Positions 35,785 to 45,441 are shown, numbered from the stretch's first letter. The stretch is DNA of 64,000 nucleotides from Ardenticatenaceae bacterium (GCA_020634565.1 JACKBN010000011.1:124001-188000); one strand, 5' to 3'. A program made the numbers and translations. Notes: generated from the sequence alone by a model not told the origin.

Positions 35785-36222
35785 GAAAAAGATAGATTGC
35801 CTTTTGAGGCATCAGGCACACAGAAAACACCAAGTTCGCAGACAGCCAACATTGTAACAAAAAGTAGAAGCATATGCCTGTAGTTTATTGTATTATTAAG
35901 CTTCACCGAACAACCGTCATTTTGCACACCGGACTGTAAGCCAACTTATCAATACAATGCTGCTGATTGATGAGGCAAAACGCAGCCGCACCACTTTCTC
36001 GATTCAATCATTTTTTCTCGCGTTCAACAGATTCTCGCGGTTACGGCCGTTTTCGACAACAATCCATTGGTAGCATACGGGGTTTGCCTATGCAAAACCC
36101 GCCAACAGTCTGACATCTAGCTGACAGAGTTACCACAGAAGCCAGCGGAAGAATGTCCTATATCTTGACTTAGGTCAATTTGTTAGGATGGCTGTAGTGA
36201 TGAAGTTACTCTAGGGAAAAGA
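35785..36222. other. Intergenic region between divergent kinase genes
   Basis: About 440 bases with no gene. It contains one ACGGCCGT near 36044 and a TTGACTTAGGTCAA inverted repeat (36165-36178) about 45 bases before the second kinase, which could be a -35 region or an operator. Nothing else could be supported. Confidence 0.4.
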
Positions 36223-37056
36223 ATGGCAACAATTGGCCGCTATGAAATTGTAGAAGAGTTGGGTAAGGGCGAGATGGCGTCAGTCTATCTGGCGCGTGAC
36301 CCGTTTATTAAGCGGGAAGTTGCCATTAAAGTGCTGGCCTACGAGCTTACTCAGGACCCGCTTTTCCTCAACTTCTTTTATCAGGAAGCTGAAGCAATTG
36401 CCTCTCTGGAACATCCCACCATTGTGCCCATTTATGATTTTGGCTTGCATGGCGTACAGCCCTACATTGTCATGCGCCACATGCCCAATGGGTCATTAAA
36501 AACACGCCTGAAGCGGCGCGGTTTAAACCGGCAGGAATTGTGTGATCTGATGGGTCGCCTGGCCGAAGGACTAGATGAGGCGCATGGTTTGGGCATCGTG
36601 CATCGGGATGTGAAGCCTGCGAATGTCTTGTTTAACCAATCCTATGATGCGTTCCTGACCGATTTTGGGCTGGCCAAGTTTACCCAGCGTAAAACGGGGA
36701 TGACGGGTATGCTGCTGGTGGGAACGCCTGAGTATATGAGTCCTGAACAAGCCCAGCGGCAACGCGTAGACGGCCGTTCCGATATCTATTCGCTGGGGGT
36801 GATTTTGTACCTCATTTTAACCGGCAAGCACCCGTACCGGGCTTCTTCCCCCGCCCGGACCGCCTCGGCGCATGTGCACGCCCCCATTCCCAGCGTGCGC
36901 AACATTATTCCTGATCTGCCCCTGATGTGGGATGAAATTGTAGGCCGGGCTCTGGCCAAAACGCCAGAAGAGCGCTACGAAACGGCCCAGTCGCTGGCGC
37001 GTGATGTGGCTTTTGCCACCCGTGGCCAGTGGCATTTGCGTTCAACCAATGCGTAG
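36223..37056 (+). CDS. Soluble Ser/Thr protein kinase
   Basis: A 277-residue protein that is only a Hanks-type kinase domain: GKGEMASVY, Lys36, HRDVKPAN with D129, DFG at 147-149, VGTPEYMSPEQ and DGRSDIYSLGVILY. It lacks a membrane segment or sensor region, unlike most bacterial kinases of this group. It may act downstream of, or in partnership with, the divergent kinase-phosphatase protein. Confidence 0.93.
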   Translation: MATIGRYEIVEELGKGEMASVYLARDPFIKREVAIKVLAYELTQDPLFLNFFYQEAEAIASLEHPTIVPIYDFGLHGVQPYIVMRHMPNGSLKTRLKRRGLNRQELCDLMGRLAEGLDEAHGLGIVHRDVKPANVLFNQSYDAFLTDFGLAKFTQRKTGMTGMLLVGTPEYMSPEQAQRQRVDGRSDIYSLGVILYLILTGKHPYRASSPARTASAHVHAPIPSVRNIIPDLPLMWDEIVGRALAKTPEERYETAQSLARDVAFATRGQWHLRSTNA

Positions 37057-38181
37057 CTACGGCTTGACGACCTCTGGCAAAAACAGCGTGTAGCCAACAT
37101 CGTCGTCCTGAATGGTAAAGACGGCCGTATCCACCCCCAAAACGCCATTTTCTACATTAGACAACTGTAAACGAAACGTCTCATCTGGCTCCGGCAGCGC
37201 ATCGGGCAGCAGCGTCAGCGTAATGGTTTGGCTGAGGCTGCCTGGGCTGAAGGTGAGCGTGCCGCTGTCGTCAACAAAATCTTGGCCCGGACTGGCCGTG
37301 TCGCCGCTGAGACCGTACTGCACCGTGGTGGTCAGCGGTGAGCTGACGCTGAGCTGAACCGTGAAGGTGGTTTGGGTGAGTGTTTCGGGTAGGGTAACGG
37401 CCGTTTCCGCTACGCTCACCGTGGGCGCAATGTCTGTGGTGATACGCACATTCCCCAGCCACACCTCCGCCCCAGACGATGCAGTGTCATCGCCCAAAAA
37501 GAGCTGGTTGGGCACTTCGTAAGGGTCTGGCAGTAGTACCGCCGGCGGCTGCCAGTCGGTGTATTGGCGCAACGGGCCGCTGAGCAGGGGCACGCCGTTG
37601 GCGGTCAGCAGGTAAGTATTGCCAATCATGGTGAGTTCATAGGTGGTTAGGGCCGCTGTCGTATCGTAAGCTGCGCCTTCGGCGTGGGTAAACGGTGACA
37701 AACCGTTGCCTTCTTGCACCCAAATTTCATCCGTCCAAAAGGCCAATTCCACGCCGTATAAATCTTCGCTTAGCAAGATTAGACTAAAACCGGCCCGGTC
37801 ATTGTTGTTGTGCGTTTCGGTCACGAGGCGCAAATCCAGGCTAAGCTGGAAACCCGCGCTGCGGGTCAGCGTGGGCATGGCGGACGGGGTCACGGTGTTG
37901 CCTGCATAATCACCGAGCTGATTGTGGCTGTTTAACACGGTGACAGGCGTGCTGTAGCTCTGGCTGGCCTGCACATTAAACGGATTGGCATTGTCGGGAT
38001 TAAGCGCCACGTAGCTGAAGTTTTGTTGGCCGAGCGTGGTGCCCAGGCTGCTGTCGTAGAGGAGGGTGGTGTTGGCTTGCGCGGCGGAATGAGCCGTTTG
38101 CAGGGGTGAGATCAAGTTGCTGAGAACGAACAAGGTAGCGACCAGAACGGCCGTTACGATACAAACGCGTTTAAGCGACAT
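37057..38181 (-). CDS. Secreted Calx-beta domain protein
   Basis: A 374-residue secreted protein with an N-terminal signal segment (about residues 5-35), a lectin-like beta region (about 40-245), and a C-terminal Calx-beta domain (VTLPETLTQTTFTVQLSVSS ... ETFRLQLSNVENG). It ends in YTLFLPEVVKP; short tails of the FLPLVxR/K type recur in Chloroflexota secreted proteins and may be a sorting or anchoring signal (inference). It is the last gene of the pur transcript region, 30 bases after aroE. Confidence 0.75.
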   Translation of the reverse strand: MSLKRVCIVTAVLVATLFVLSNLISPLQTAHSAAQANTTLLYDSSLGTTLGQQNFSYVALNPDNANPFNVQASQSYSTPVTVLNSHNQLGDYAGNTVTPSAMPTLTRSAGFQLSLDLRLVTETHNNNDRAGFSLILLSEDLYGVELAFWTDEIWVQEGNGLSPFTHAEGAAYDTTAALTTYELTMIGNTYLLTANGVPLLSGPLRQYTDWQPPAVLLPDPYEVPNQLFLGDDTASSGAEVWLGNVRITTDIAPTVSVAETAVTLPETLTQTTFTVQLSVSSPLTTTVQYGLSGDTASPGQDFVDDSGTLTFSPGSLSQTITLTLLPDALPEPDETFRLQLSNVENGVLGVDTAVFTIQDDDVGYTLFLPEVVKP

Positions 38182-38210
38182 CGGCTTTTCCTTTGATTAC
38201 GCTGGTTGTT

Positions 38211-39074
38211 TTACGCGTTGAGCTGCTGAAGGGCGGTGGCCATAACGGCCGTATCCGGCTGCTGCCCGGTCCACAGGGCAAACGCTTGCGCGCCTTGCTG
38301 GATTAACATGCCCAGGCCATTGTAAGCGTCACAGCCAGCCGCTTCCGCTTGCTGCATCAATCGGGTATGAGGCGGATTGTACACCAGGTCGTACACGGTG
38401 GCGTCTTCGGGGATGGGCAGGTTGACGGGCCAGGGTGTGCTGTCTTCCTGCGGCGTCATGCCCAGTGGCGTGCTGTTGATGATGAGCGGCGCGTGGCATT
38501 GGGCGACCACCTGGCGCAGCTCGCCAAGTAGATGGCTGGTGAGTTGCGCTTCTGGTAGCTGACCACGTAAATCGGCCAGTACTGCCTCGGCCTGTTCTCT
38601 GCGCCGCGCCAGCAGGTGCACCCGCGCCCCCGATTTGGCCAGGCCATACGCCACGGCCCGAGCCGAGCCGCCCGCGCCCAGCAGCAGGCAGTCACGATTG
38701 GCCACGGCAATATCGTTCGCCTGCAAATCGGCCAAAAAGCCAGACCAGTCGGTGTTGTGCCCGGTGAGACGGCCGTTTTCACCCACTACAATCGTATTCA
38801 CCGCGCCAATCGCCTGCGCACCCGGCTCTATCTCATCCAGCAAGGGCATGACGGCTTGCTTGTGGGGCACGGTCACATTTACCCCCCGAAAACCAAGTGC
38901 AGAGAGAGCGGAAACGGCCGTTGCCACCGCCTCTGGTTTCACGGGCAGGGGCACGTAGGCCCAGTTTAACCCCAGCGCCTGTGCCGCTGCATTGTGCATT
39001 GCCGGGCTAAAGCTGTGAGAGACGGGCCAGCCTATCAGCCCGATGAGTTGGGTTTTGCCGTTAAGGGTCATCAT
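38211..39074 (-). CDS. aroE: Shikimate dehydrogenase
   Basis: A 287-residue NADPH-dependent shikimate dehydrogenase. It shows the substrate loop SHSFSPAMHNAA, the catalytic Lys in NVTVPHKQAV, GHNTDWSGF, and the NADP loop LLGAGGSARAVAYGL. Length is normal. ATG 39074 and ATG 39071 are adjacent; the start overlaps the purN stop by four bases, indicating translational coupling within a purine operon where an aromatic gene is unexpected. Confidence 0.95.
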   Translation of the reverse strand: MMTLNGKTQLIGLIGWPVSHSFSPAMHNAAAQALGLNWAYVPLPVKPEAVATAVSALSALGFRGVNVTVPHKQAVMPLLDEIEPGAQAIGAVNTIVVGENGRLTGHNTDWSGFLADLQANDIAVANRDCLLLGAGGSARAVAYGLAKSGARVHLLARRREQAEAVLADLRGQLPEAQLTSHLLGELRQVVAQCHAPLIINSTPLGMTPQEDSTPWPVNLPIPEDATVYDLVYNPPHTRLMQQAEAAGCDAYNGLGMLIQQGAQAFALWTGQQPDTAVMATALQQLNA

Positions 39075-39676
39075 GTGGCTTGTTTAATCACCTTTTGAAT
39101 GGCAGACACCAGCAGCTGATGCTCCGTTTGGTGCATGCGCGCTTCCAAATCGGCCACCGTGTCATCGGGCAGGATGGGCACCTCTGCCTGGGCAATGACG
39201 GGGCCAGCATCTACCTCGGGAATGGTGAAGTGGACCATGCAGCCAGTGTGCTCAATTTCACCGCGCTGGTACGCTTCGTAGGCGCGTTGGATGGCGTGGG
39301 TGCCGGCAAACTGGCCCGGCAGCGCCGGATGCAGATTAATCACTTTGTGGGGAAAATGGTTCAGAAAGGCGGCGCTGAGAATATGCATCCAGCCCGCCAA
39401 GACGATGAGATCGGGTTGATACGGCCGTATCAATTCTGCCAGATCCGCATCGTATGCTTCGCGCGTTTTGCCTGCGTCCCGGTACGGTTTGAAGGGAAAG
39501 TAGGCCGTCGGGACGCCCGCGTTTTCTGCCCGCACCAGCCCGTAGGCGTCTTTGCGATTAGAGACGACGAGGGTGGGAACGGCTGGTATTGTGCCAGCTG
39601 CCACCGCATCCAAAATCGCCTGCAAATTACTGCCCGACCCAGAAATCAGGATGACTAACCGGGGAAGTTCTGCCAC
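39071..39676 (-). CDS. purN: Phosphoribosylglycinamide formyltransferase
   Basis: The folate-dependent GAR transformylase, third step of purine synthesis. It has ISGSGSNLQAILDA, VSNRKDAYGL, and NLHPALPGQFAGTHAI with the catalytic Asn/His region, then HFTIPEVDAGPVIAQ with the catalytic Asp. GTG 39676 is preferred because GGGAG lies seven bases upstream and the conserved domain begins five residues later. An in-frame GTG at 39700 would start inside a repeat element. Confidence 0.93.
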   Translation of the reverse strand: MAELPRLVILISGSGSNLQAILDAVAAGTIPAVPTLVVSNRKDAYGLVRAENAGVPTAYFPFKPYRDAGKTREAYDADLAELIRPYQPDLIVLAGWMHILSAAFLNHFPHKVINLHPALPGQFAGTHAIQRAYEAYQRGEIEHTGCMVHFTIPEVDAGPVIAQAEVPILPDDTVADLEARMHQTEHQLLVSAIQKVIKQAT

Positions 39677-39695
39677 AGGTTTCTCCCAAAAGTTA

Positions 39696-39760
39696 GCCAC
39701 AGATTTCGCAGATTACACAGATTTTTTGGTTCTAATCTGCGAAATCTGTGTAATCTGTGG
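39696..39760. repeat. Hairpin repeat of CAGATTxxx words (purM-purN spacer)
   Basis: CAGATTTCG, CAGATTACA, CAGATT run with a nine-base period, then the complements (AATCTGCGAAATCTGTGTAA) return. This folds into a long hairpin. Part of the same sequence occurs in frame inside purK (45618-45678) and upstream of purL. Confidence 0.85.
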
Positions 39761-39767
39761 ATTATGC

Positions 39768-40787
39768 TTATTCAAAAATGACACCCTCGATGTTTGCTAC
39801 TATCTCACCGACGAGATGCGCTTGGGGAACGGCCGTTAGCGCCAAATCCACCTGCGCCCGGGGTACAATCACCAACATGCCCAGCCCCAGGTTGAACACA
39901 TGGGCCATCTCCGCGTCGCTAATCTGGCCCTGCTGCTGGATAATGTCGAAGATGGGCGGCACCGGCCAACTGTTGCGTTTGATGGTTGCACCCAGGCCCG
40001 CCGGGAAAATGCGCGGCGGATTGTCAATGAGCCCGCCGCCCGTAATGTGCGCCAGTCCACGAATATCCACCCCGGCAGCTTGCAGCGCCTGCACATCTGC
40101 CAGGTAGCTGCGGTGCGGCGTGAGCAAGGTGTTGCCGATGGTGTCGTTGAGCTGGGGCTGAACGGCCGTCCAGTCCAAATCTTGCAGCGCGTTTCGGGCC
40201 AGGGTGAAGCCGTTGGTATGCAGTCCGCTGCTGGGCAGACCCAAAATCATGTCGCCCGCGGCAATGCGTGTGCCGTCGATGATTTTGGCGCGATCAACCA
40301 ATCCCACAACCGTGCCCACCAAATCCAGTTCGCCAGTTTGATAGACGCCGGGCATTTCGGCCGTTTCCCCGCCGAGCAAGGCGATGCCCGCCTCACGACA
40401 AGCGGTGGCAATGCCCCCAACTACCTCGGCAATCTGCTCTGGGTTGAGTTTGGAAGAGGCAACGTAATCGAGGAAAAAGAGCGGTTTGGCACCCTGTACC
40501 AAAATATCATCGATGCAGTGGTTGACGATGTCGTGGCCGATTGTGTCCCAATGGTTCATGGCGGCGGCGACCATTGTTTTGGTGCCCACGCCGTCGGTTG
40601 AGGCAACCAGCACTGGCTGTGCCATCCCTTTTGCGGAGCTTATGTCAAATAAACCGCCAAAACTGCCCACGCCAGACAGCACTTCCGGACCAAAGGTGCT
40701 GTGAACGGCCGTTTTCATCAACTGCGTCACCCGGTTGCCCGCTGCTAAATCCACGCCCGCCGCGGTGTAGGCATCTTGCTGACTCAT
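39768..40787 (-). CDS. purM: Phosphoribosylformylglycinamidine cyclo-ligase
   Basis: A 339-residue AIR synthetase, fifth step of the pathway. It begins AYTAAGVDLAAGNRVTQLMK, has the ATP-binding ASTDGVGTKTMVAAAM and GAKPLFFLDYVASSKL, and the GGETAEMPGVYQTGELDLVGTVVG segment standard for PurM, with SSGLHTNGFTLAR and HITGGGLIDNPPRIFP. Length is normal. It lies between argS and purN. Confidence 0.96.
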   Translation of the reverse strand: MSQQDAYTAAGVDLAAGNRVTQLMKTAVHSTFGPEVLSGVGSFGGLFDISSAKGMAQPVLVASTDGVGTKTMVAAAMNHWDTIGHDIVNHCIDDILVQGAKPLFFLDYVASSKLNPEQIAEVVGGIATACREAGIALLGGETAEMPGVYQTGELDLVGTVVGLVDRAKIIDGTRIAAGDMILGLPSSGLHTNGFTLARNALQDLDWTAVQPQLNDTIGNTLLTPHRSYLADVQALQAAGVDIRGLAHITGGGLIDNPPRIFPAGLGATIKRNSWPVPPIFDIIQQQGQISDAEMAHVFNLGLGMLVIVPRAQVDLALTAVPQAHLVGEIVANIEGVIFE

Positions 40788-40809
40788 AAAAAGCTCCTTT
40801 GTGATTCGC

Positions 40810-42579
40810 TTACATCCGTTCGGGAATGGTGATGCCCAGCAAATGCAGAGTGATTTCCATGATTTTCAGGAACAGCTGCGTGACGCCCAGCCAGGATGCC
40901 TGCTGAGCCGCATCTTCCTCGCGCAAAATGTGGCAGGTGTTGTAAAAGCGGTTGAATTCGTTGGCCAGGTTATAAACATATTCCGCCAGATGATTAGGCA
41001 TGCGCGTTTCATAGGTTTGCTGCAAGACGTCAGTGAGTTGGGCAAAGAGCAGCAGCAGCGTGCGCTCGGCTTCGGCTGCGGGGGGCAGGATTTCGCCTGG
41101 CAGCAGCGATTGCTCGGCTGCTTTGCGCAAGATGGAATGGGCCCGAACGGCCGTATACAGCAAATAGGGTCCCGTGCGTCCCTCAAACGAGGCGAAGCGA
41201 TCTAAATCAAAGGTGTAATCCTTGGTGCGCTGGTTCATCAAATCCGCATATTTTAGAGCCGCCAGACCTACCCGGTTAGCCACTTCCTGCCGTTCCGCTT
41301 CTTCAAACTCTTCAGCGACGTGGCTTTCATCCATGCGTTGCAAAGCGGCTTCATGCACCAGCGCAATCAGATCTTTCAGCTTCATCACGCCGCCTTCGCG
41401 GGTCTTGAACGGCTTGCCATCTTTGCCGTTCATCGTGCCGAAGTAATTGTGCTCCAGGCCAAGCGACTGCGGCGCGACGCCAGTTTTGTAGGCGGCACGG
41501 AATACTTGCTCAAAATGCTGCCGCTGCCGATGGTCAACCACGTAGAGAATAAGCTCAGCTTTTAGCTCCTGCACCCGCTGGTCAATGGTGGCCAGATCCG
41601 TCGTGCCATAAAGCACGCCGCCGTCCGACTTGCGCAGAATCAGGGGGGGCATCTCTTTTTTGTCATCTTCTTCACTGATGTCAACCACCAGCGCGCCTTC
41701 GCTGCGTACCGCATACCCTTCCTCTTCCAGCTTCTCAATCATGGGGTCGATGCGATTCTGGACATCACTTTCGCCCATCCACAAATCAAAATGGATGTCC
41801 AGATTGTCGTAATCAACTTTGAGGCCAGCCACGGAAATATCGTGGATATGCTGCCAGAGGGCGCGATAGCCAGGACGGCCGTTTTGCAATTCGGCCGTTA
41901 TTTGGCGTGCCGCTTCGGCATAGGCGGGGTCGCTTTTATACTGCTTGCTGGCAGCCGGATAAATCTCCTCCAAATCGGCCAGCGTGATGGGTGATTCTTC
42001 GGGATAGGGGCCGGTGTAATTTGCATCAAAATAAGGCAGCTCAGGCTGACGCTGCTTGATTTCCAGAATAACCTGACCCATTTGCGTGCCCCAGTCGCCC
42101 AGATGCACATCACCCAAGACGTCATCGCCCATGAACTGGAAGATGCGCTTGATGCTTTCACCAATAATGCCCGCCCGCAGATGGCCGACGTGCATCGGCT
42201 TGGCCACATTGGCTCCACCGTAATCCACCACGACCCGGCGCGGCTGGCTTACGGACTCTATGCCAGCCCGTTCATCGGCCGCCATCTCGTTCATGAATTC
42301 AGCCAGATAAGCATCCGTCACGGTCAGATTGATGAAGCCAGGGCCAGCCAGCGAAACATCGGCAAAGATGTCGGCGGATTGCAGTTTTTCCACAACCTGC
42401 TGACCGATCTCGCGGGGATTACGGCCGTATACCTTTGCCGCCGGGAGTGCCCCGTTGCATTGGAATTGCGCCAAATCGGGGCGATTCGACAGCGCGATGG
42501 TGCCGTACTCAGCCTCATAGCCGCTCTGCACAAACGCCTCGCGGACGATATCTGTAAGTTTTTGGGTTAATGATTGCAT
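40810..42579 (-). CDS. argS: Arginyl-tRNA synthetase
   Basis: A 589-residue class I synthetase. It has the N-terminal Add1 domain for tRNA recognition, the HIGH-like motif KPMHVGHLRAGIIGESI, LGDWGTQMG, and the DALR anticodon-binding domain at the C-terminus (RTGPYLLYTAVRAHSILRK). It lies inside the pur run between purD and purM, 22 and 24 bases from its neighbours, so it is probably co-transcribed. Confidence 0.96.
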   Translation of the reverse strand: MQSLTQKLTDIVREAFVQSGYEAEYGTIALSNRPDLAQFQCNGALPAAKVYGRNPREIGQQVVEKLQSADIFADVSLAGPGFINLTVTDAYLAEFMNEMAADERAGIESVSQPRRVVVDYGGANVAKPMHVGHLRAGIIGESIKRIFQFMGDDVLGDVHLGDWGTQMGQVILEIKQRQPELPYFDANYTGPYPEESPITLADLEEIYPAASKQYKSDPAYAEAARQITAELQNGRPGYRALWQHIHDISVAGLKVDYDNLDIHFDLWMGESDVQNRIDPMIEKLEEEGYAVRSEGALVVDISEEDDKKEMPPLILRKSDGGVLYGTTDLATIDQRVQELKAELILYVVDHRQRQHFEQVFRAAYKTGVAPQSLGLEHNYFGTMNGKDGKPFKTREGGVMKLKDLIALVHEAALQRMDESHVAEEFEEAERQEVANRVGLAALKYADLMNQRTKDYTFDLDRFASFEGRTGPYLLYTAVRAHSILRKAAEQSLLPGEILPPAAEAERTLLLLFAQLTDVLQQTYETRMPNHLAEYVYNLANEFNRFYNTCHILREEDAAQQASWLGVTQLFLKIMEITLHLLGITIPERM

Positions 42580-42603
42580 GGATGTGCCTTTTAAAGCGTT
42601 ATT

Positions 42604-43866
42604 TTACGCTTGCCGTCCAATATCCTTGCGGTAATGGGCGTTTTCAAAATGAATATGATCCACTCCATTGTACGCGCGGGCAACGGCCGTTTCCAAATTC
42701 TCACCCCGCGCCGTCACCGCCAACACCCGACCACCGCTCGTCACAAGCTGATCATCTTGGCTGGTCGTGCCTGCCTGAAAGACCATTATGTCCTCCGGCA
42801 ACGCGTCCAGCCCGGTGATGGGCAGCCCTTTGGGATAGCTGGCCGGATAGCCCGGCGCGGCCATAACAACCGTAGCGCACGCACCGGGATGAATTTTAAC
42901 CATGTCGGGGGTGAGACGGCCGTTTACGCACGCCAGCATCAATTCCACCAAATCGCTTTCCAGCAAAGGCAGAACCACCTGCGTTTCCGGGTCGCCAAAG
43001 CGGCAGTTGAACTCAATCACCTTCGGCCCGTCGGCGGTGAGCATCAGCCCCGCGTAGAGCACACCCACATAAGGTGTGCCCAGCGCCGCCATGCCGTCAA
43101 TCGTCGGCTGGACGATAGTTTGCATGATTTGTTCGATGAGCGCCTCGTCCACATCTGGCGGCGGGGCGAAGGCGCCCATGCCCCCCGTGTTTGGGCCTTG
43201 ATCGTGATCGTAGGCGCGTTTGTGGTCGCGGGCAGGGGCGAGGGGAACGGCCGTTTTGCCATCGGTCAGCACCAGCAAGGAAAGCTCCGGCCCGCTCAGA
43301 CGTTCCTCGATGACCACTTCAGACCCAGCCGCGCCAAACGCCCCTTCCAACAGCATCTCGCGCAGGGCGGCTTCTGCCTGCGCCGCATCGTCGCAAACGA
43401 CCACGCCTTTGCCCGCTGCCAAACCGCTGGCCTTCACCACAACGCCTCCTGGTAGGGTCAAGGCATGCCTTGACCCTACGGCCATCTCGTAATCGGTGAA
43501 GGTTTGTGAAACGGCCGTTGGAATCCCCCGCTCGTGCATAAACTGCTTGGCAAATGCTTTCGATGCCTCGAGCTGTGCCGCCGCCTGCGTTGGGCCAAAA
43601 ATCAGCAACCCCGCCGCCTGAAAGGCATCGACAATGCCCAACGCCAGCGGCACCTCAGGCCCAACCACCGCCAAATCGATCCGCTTTTCCTGAGCGAAGT
43701 TGAGTAGTTCATCAATGTCGCTGTCACTAATTGAGATGTTTTGAGCGGAAACGGCCGTACCCGCATTCCCCGGCGCCACAAAAATATCCTGCACCTTTGC
43801 GGACTGCCCTAACTTCCAAACCAACGCGTGCTCGCGTCCCCCACTGCCAACAACCAAAACCTTCAT
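42604..43866 (-). CDS. purD: Phosphoribosylamine--glycine ligase
   Basis: A 420-residue GAR synthetase of the ATP-grasp fold, second step of the pathway: MKVLVVGSGGREHALVW, VVGPEVPLALGIVDAF, ASGLAAGKGVVVCDD, DHKRAYDHDQGPNTGGMGA and EFNCRFGDPETQVVLP. ATG 43866 is chosen since the Rossmann motif begins there, with GGGGGAAG upstream. Residues about 130-139 (GSRHALTLPG) are encoded by a 28-base GTAG/CTAC palindrome inserted in frame in the loop just before the ATP-grasp strand. Confidence 0.96.
   Translation of the reverse strand: MKVLVVGSGGREHALVWKLGQSAKVQDIFVAPGNAGTAVSAQNISISDSDIDELLNFAQEKRIDLAVVGPEVPLALGIVDAFQAAGLLIFGPTQAAAQLEASKAFAKQFMHERGIPTAVSQTFTDYEMAVGSRHALTLPGGVVVKASGLAAGKGVVVCDDAAQAEAALREMLLEGAFGAAGSEVVIEERLSGPELSLLVLTDGKTAVPLAPARDHKRAYDHDQGPNTGGMGAFAPPPDVDEALIEQIMQTIVQPTIDGMAALGTPYVGVLYAGLMLTADGPKVIEFNCRFGDPETQVVLPLLESDLVELMLACVNGRLTPDMVKIHPGACATVVMAAPGYPASYPKGLPITGLDALPEDIMVFQAGTTSQDDQLVTSGGRVLAVTARGENLETAVARAYNGVDHIHFENAHYRKDIGRQA
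43452..43479. repeat. Perfect REP-like palindrome in frame within purD
   Basis: GTAGGGTCAAGGCA followed directly by its exact complement TGCCTTGACCCTAC, 28 bases in all. It is bounded by GTAG and CTAC like the copies at 25155, 30230 and 58868. Confidence 0.9.
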
Positions 43867-43878
43867 CACACTTCCCCC

Positions 43879-43917
43879 ATTAACCATTTACGATTAACCA
43901 TTCACTATTCACAATTC
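43879..43917. repeat. Tandem heptamers between purF and purD
   Basis: ATTAACC, ATTTACG, ATTAACC, ATTCACT, ATTCACA, ATTCGC follow one another with exact seven-base spacing. No inverted half is present, so this is a one-armed copy. Confidence 0.8.
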
Positions 43918-43918
43918 G

Positions 43919-45412
43919 CTAGCCCCACATATCCTCAAAAATCAGCTTTTCCCGATCCCGATCATCGCTGAAGAGCCACTCGGGAATCTCGATGGGATAC
44001 TCGCCAGAGAAACAAGCCGTGCAATGCCCCGTTTGCTGGCGGATGCCAGAGGTGACTGCCTCCACCATGCCCTCGTGGGTGAGGTAGGCCAGGCTGTCTG
44101 CGCCGATGCGCTGGCGGATGCCTTCGGTGTCTAGCTTGTGGGCGATGAGGTCTTTGCGTGTGGCCATGTCAATACCCATGAAGCAGGGGTGGCGTACCGG
44201 AGGTGAGGAAACGCGCACATGCACTTCCTTGGCCCCGCCGTCGCGGATGAGCTGTACCAGCGGGCCAGCCGTGTTGCCGCGCACAATCGAATCGTCGATG
44301 AGCACGACACGCTTGCCCTTCAGGTTGGCCTCCAGCGGATTGTATTTGATGCGCACGCCCTCTTTGCGCAGTTGGTCGTCGGGCTGGATGAAGGTACGGC
44401 CGATATACCGATTTTTCGTCAGCCCCTCGGTGAACGCGAGACCAGACTCCAGGCTAAAACCAATTGCGGCGGGCGTGGCCGAGTCCGGCACACCGACGAC
44501 CACATCGGCATCGGCGGGGGCTTCACGGGCCAGGATGCGACCCAGCCGCTGGCGCACTTCGTGGATGACCTGACCTTCAAACACCGAATCGGGCCGGGCA
44601 AAGTAGACGTATTCAAAAATGCACAGGCCGCGCTGCTGCGATTTGACGCCGGTGAACGAGGTGATGCCCTCGTGATCCAGTCGCAAAATCTCGCCAGGCA
44701 TGATCTCGCGTAAATAATCGGCCCCGATGGTATGCAGGGCGCACGATTCGCTGGCGACCACGTAACCGCCGCCTTCCAGCTGGCCCAGGCATAACGGCCG
44801 TAATCCCAACGGGTCGCGCACGGCATAGACCGCTTCGCGGGTGAGCAGCGTCAGCGAATATGCGCCTTCGAGCACGCCCATCATGGCGCGTAATCGGGCC
44901 ACCCAGCGGTCGTTTTCCTTGCCGTTGCCGTTGGCCGGACTCCACACCTCGGCCGGGGCGGCCAGCATCTGGGTAATCACCTCGCTGTCACTGGTGGAAG
45001 AAAGGCCGACGCCGCGCTTGAGCAGCTGGTGGCGCAGGTGCAGCGCATTGGTCAGGTTGCCATTATGCGCCACGCCCAGCGGGCCATAAATTGTCTCGAT
45101 GAGGTACGGCTGGACGTTGCGCATGTGCGACCCACCGGTCGTAGAATACCGGTTTTGCCCGATGGCCATGTGGCCGGACAACGGCCGTAAATTCTCTTCC
45201 GTAAACACCTGGGAGACGAGACCCATGCCTTTGTGACTGTAGGCGGAACGGCCGTCGCAGGTGGCAATTCCGGCGCTTTCTTGTCCGCGATGCTGCAAGG
45301 CGTACAGGCCAAAAAAGGTCAGCCGCGCTACTTCGCGCCCCGGCGCATAAACGCCAAAAATGCCACATTCGTCGTGAAACTTATCGTTTTCATGAAAATC
45401 AAGGTTATCCAT
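43919..45412 (-). CDS. purF: Amidophosphoribosyltransferase
   Basis: A 497-residue first-step enzyme. The Ntn glutaminase nucleophile is Cys16 after a 15-residue propeptide (KFHDE/CGIFGVY), followed by LQHRGQESAGIA and GQNRYSTTGGS. The C-terminal phosphoribosyltransferase has VVLIDDSIVRGNTAGPLV, the PRPP loop. Cysteines needed for a 4Fe-4S cluster in the Bacillus-type enzyme appear present (RHPCFMGID, TGHCTACFSG). Confidence 0.97.
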   Translation of the reverse strand: MDNLDFHENDKFHDECGIFGVYAPGREVARLTFFGLYALQHRGQESAGIATCDGRSAYSHKGMGLVSQVFTEENLRPLSGHMAIGQNRYSTTGGSHMRNVQPYLIETIYGPLGVAHNGNLTNALHLRHQLLKRGVGLSSTSDSEVITQMLAAPAEVWSPANGNGKENDRWVARLRAMMGVLEGAYSLTLLTREAVYAVRDPLGLRPLCLGQLEGGGYVVASESCALHTIGADYLREIMPGEILRLDHEGITSFTGVKSQQRGLCIFEYVYFARPDSVFEGQVIHEVRQRLGRILAREAPADADVVVGVPDSATPAAIGFSLESGLAFTEGLTKNRYIGRTFIQPDDQLRKEGVRIKYNPLEANLKGKRVVLIDDSIVRGNTAGPLVQLIRDGGAKEVHVRVSSPPVRHPCFMGIDMATRKDLIAHKLDTEGIRQRIGADSLAYLTHEGMVEAVTSGIRQQTGHCTACFSGEYPIEIPEWLFSDDRDREKLIFEDMWG

Positions 45413-45441
45413 TTCTTTTCTCTACTTTGGGGAGATGGGCA

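Noticed and set aside
36165..36178. TTGACTTAGGTCAA as a strong promoter for the second kinase
   Set aside because: A good -35-like hexamer is present but no -10 box lies 16-18 bases downstream; kept only as a note in the intergenic entry.
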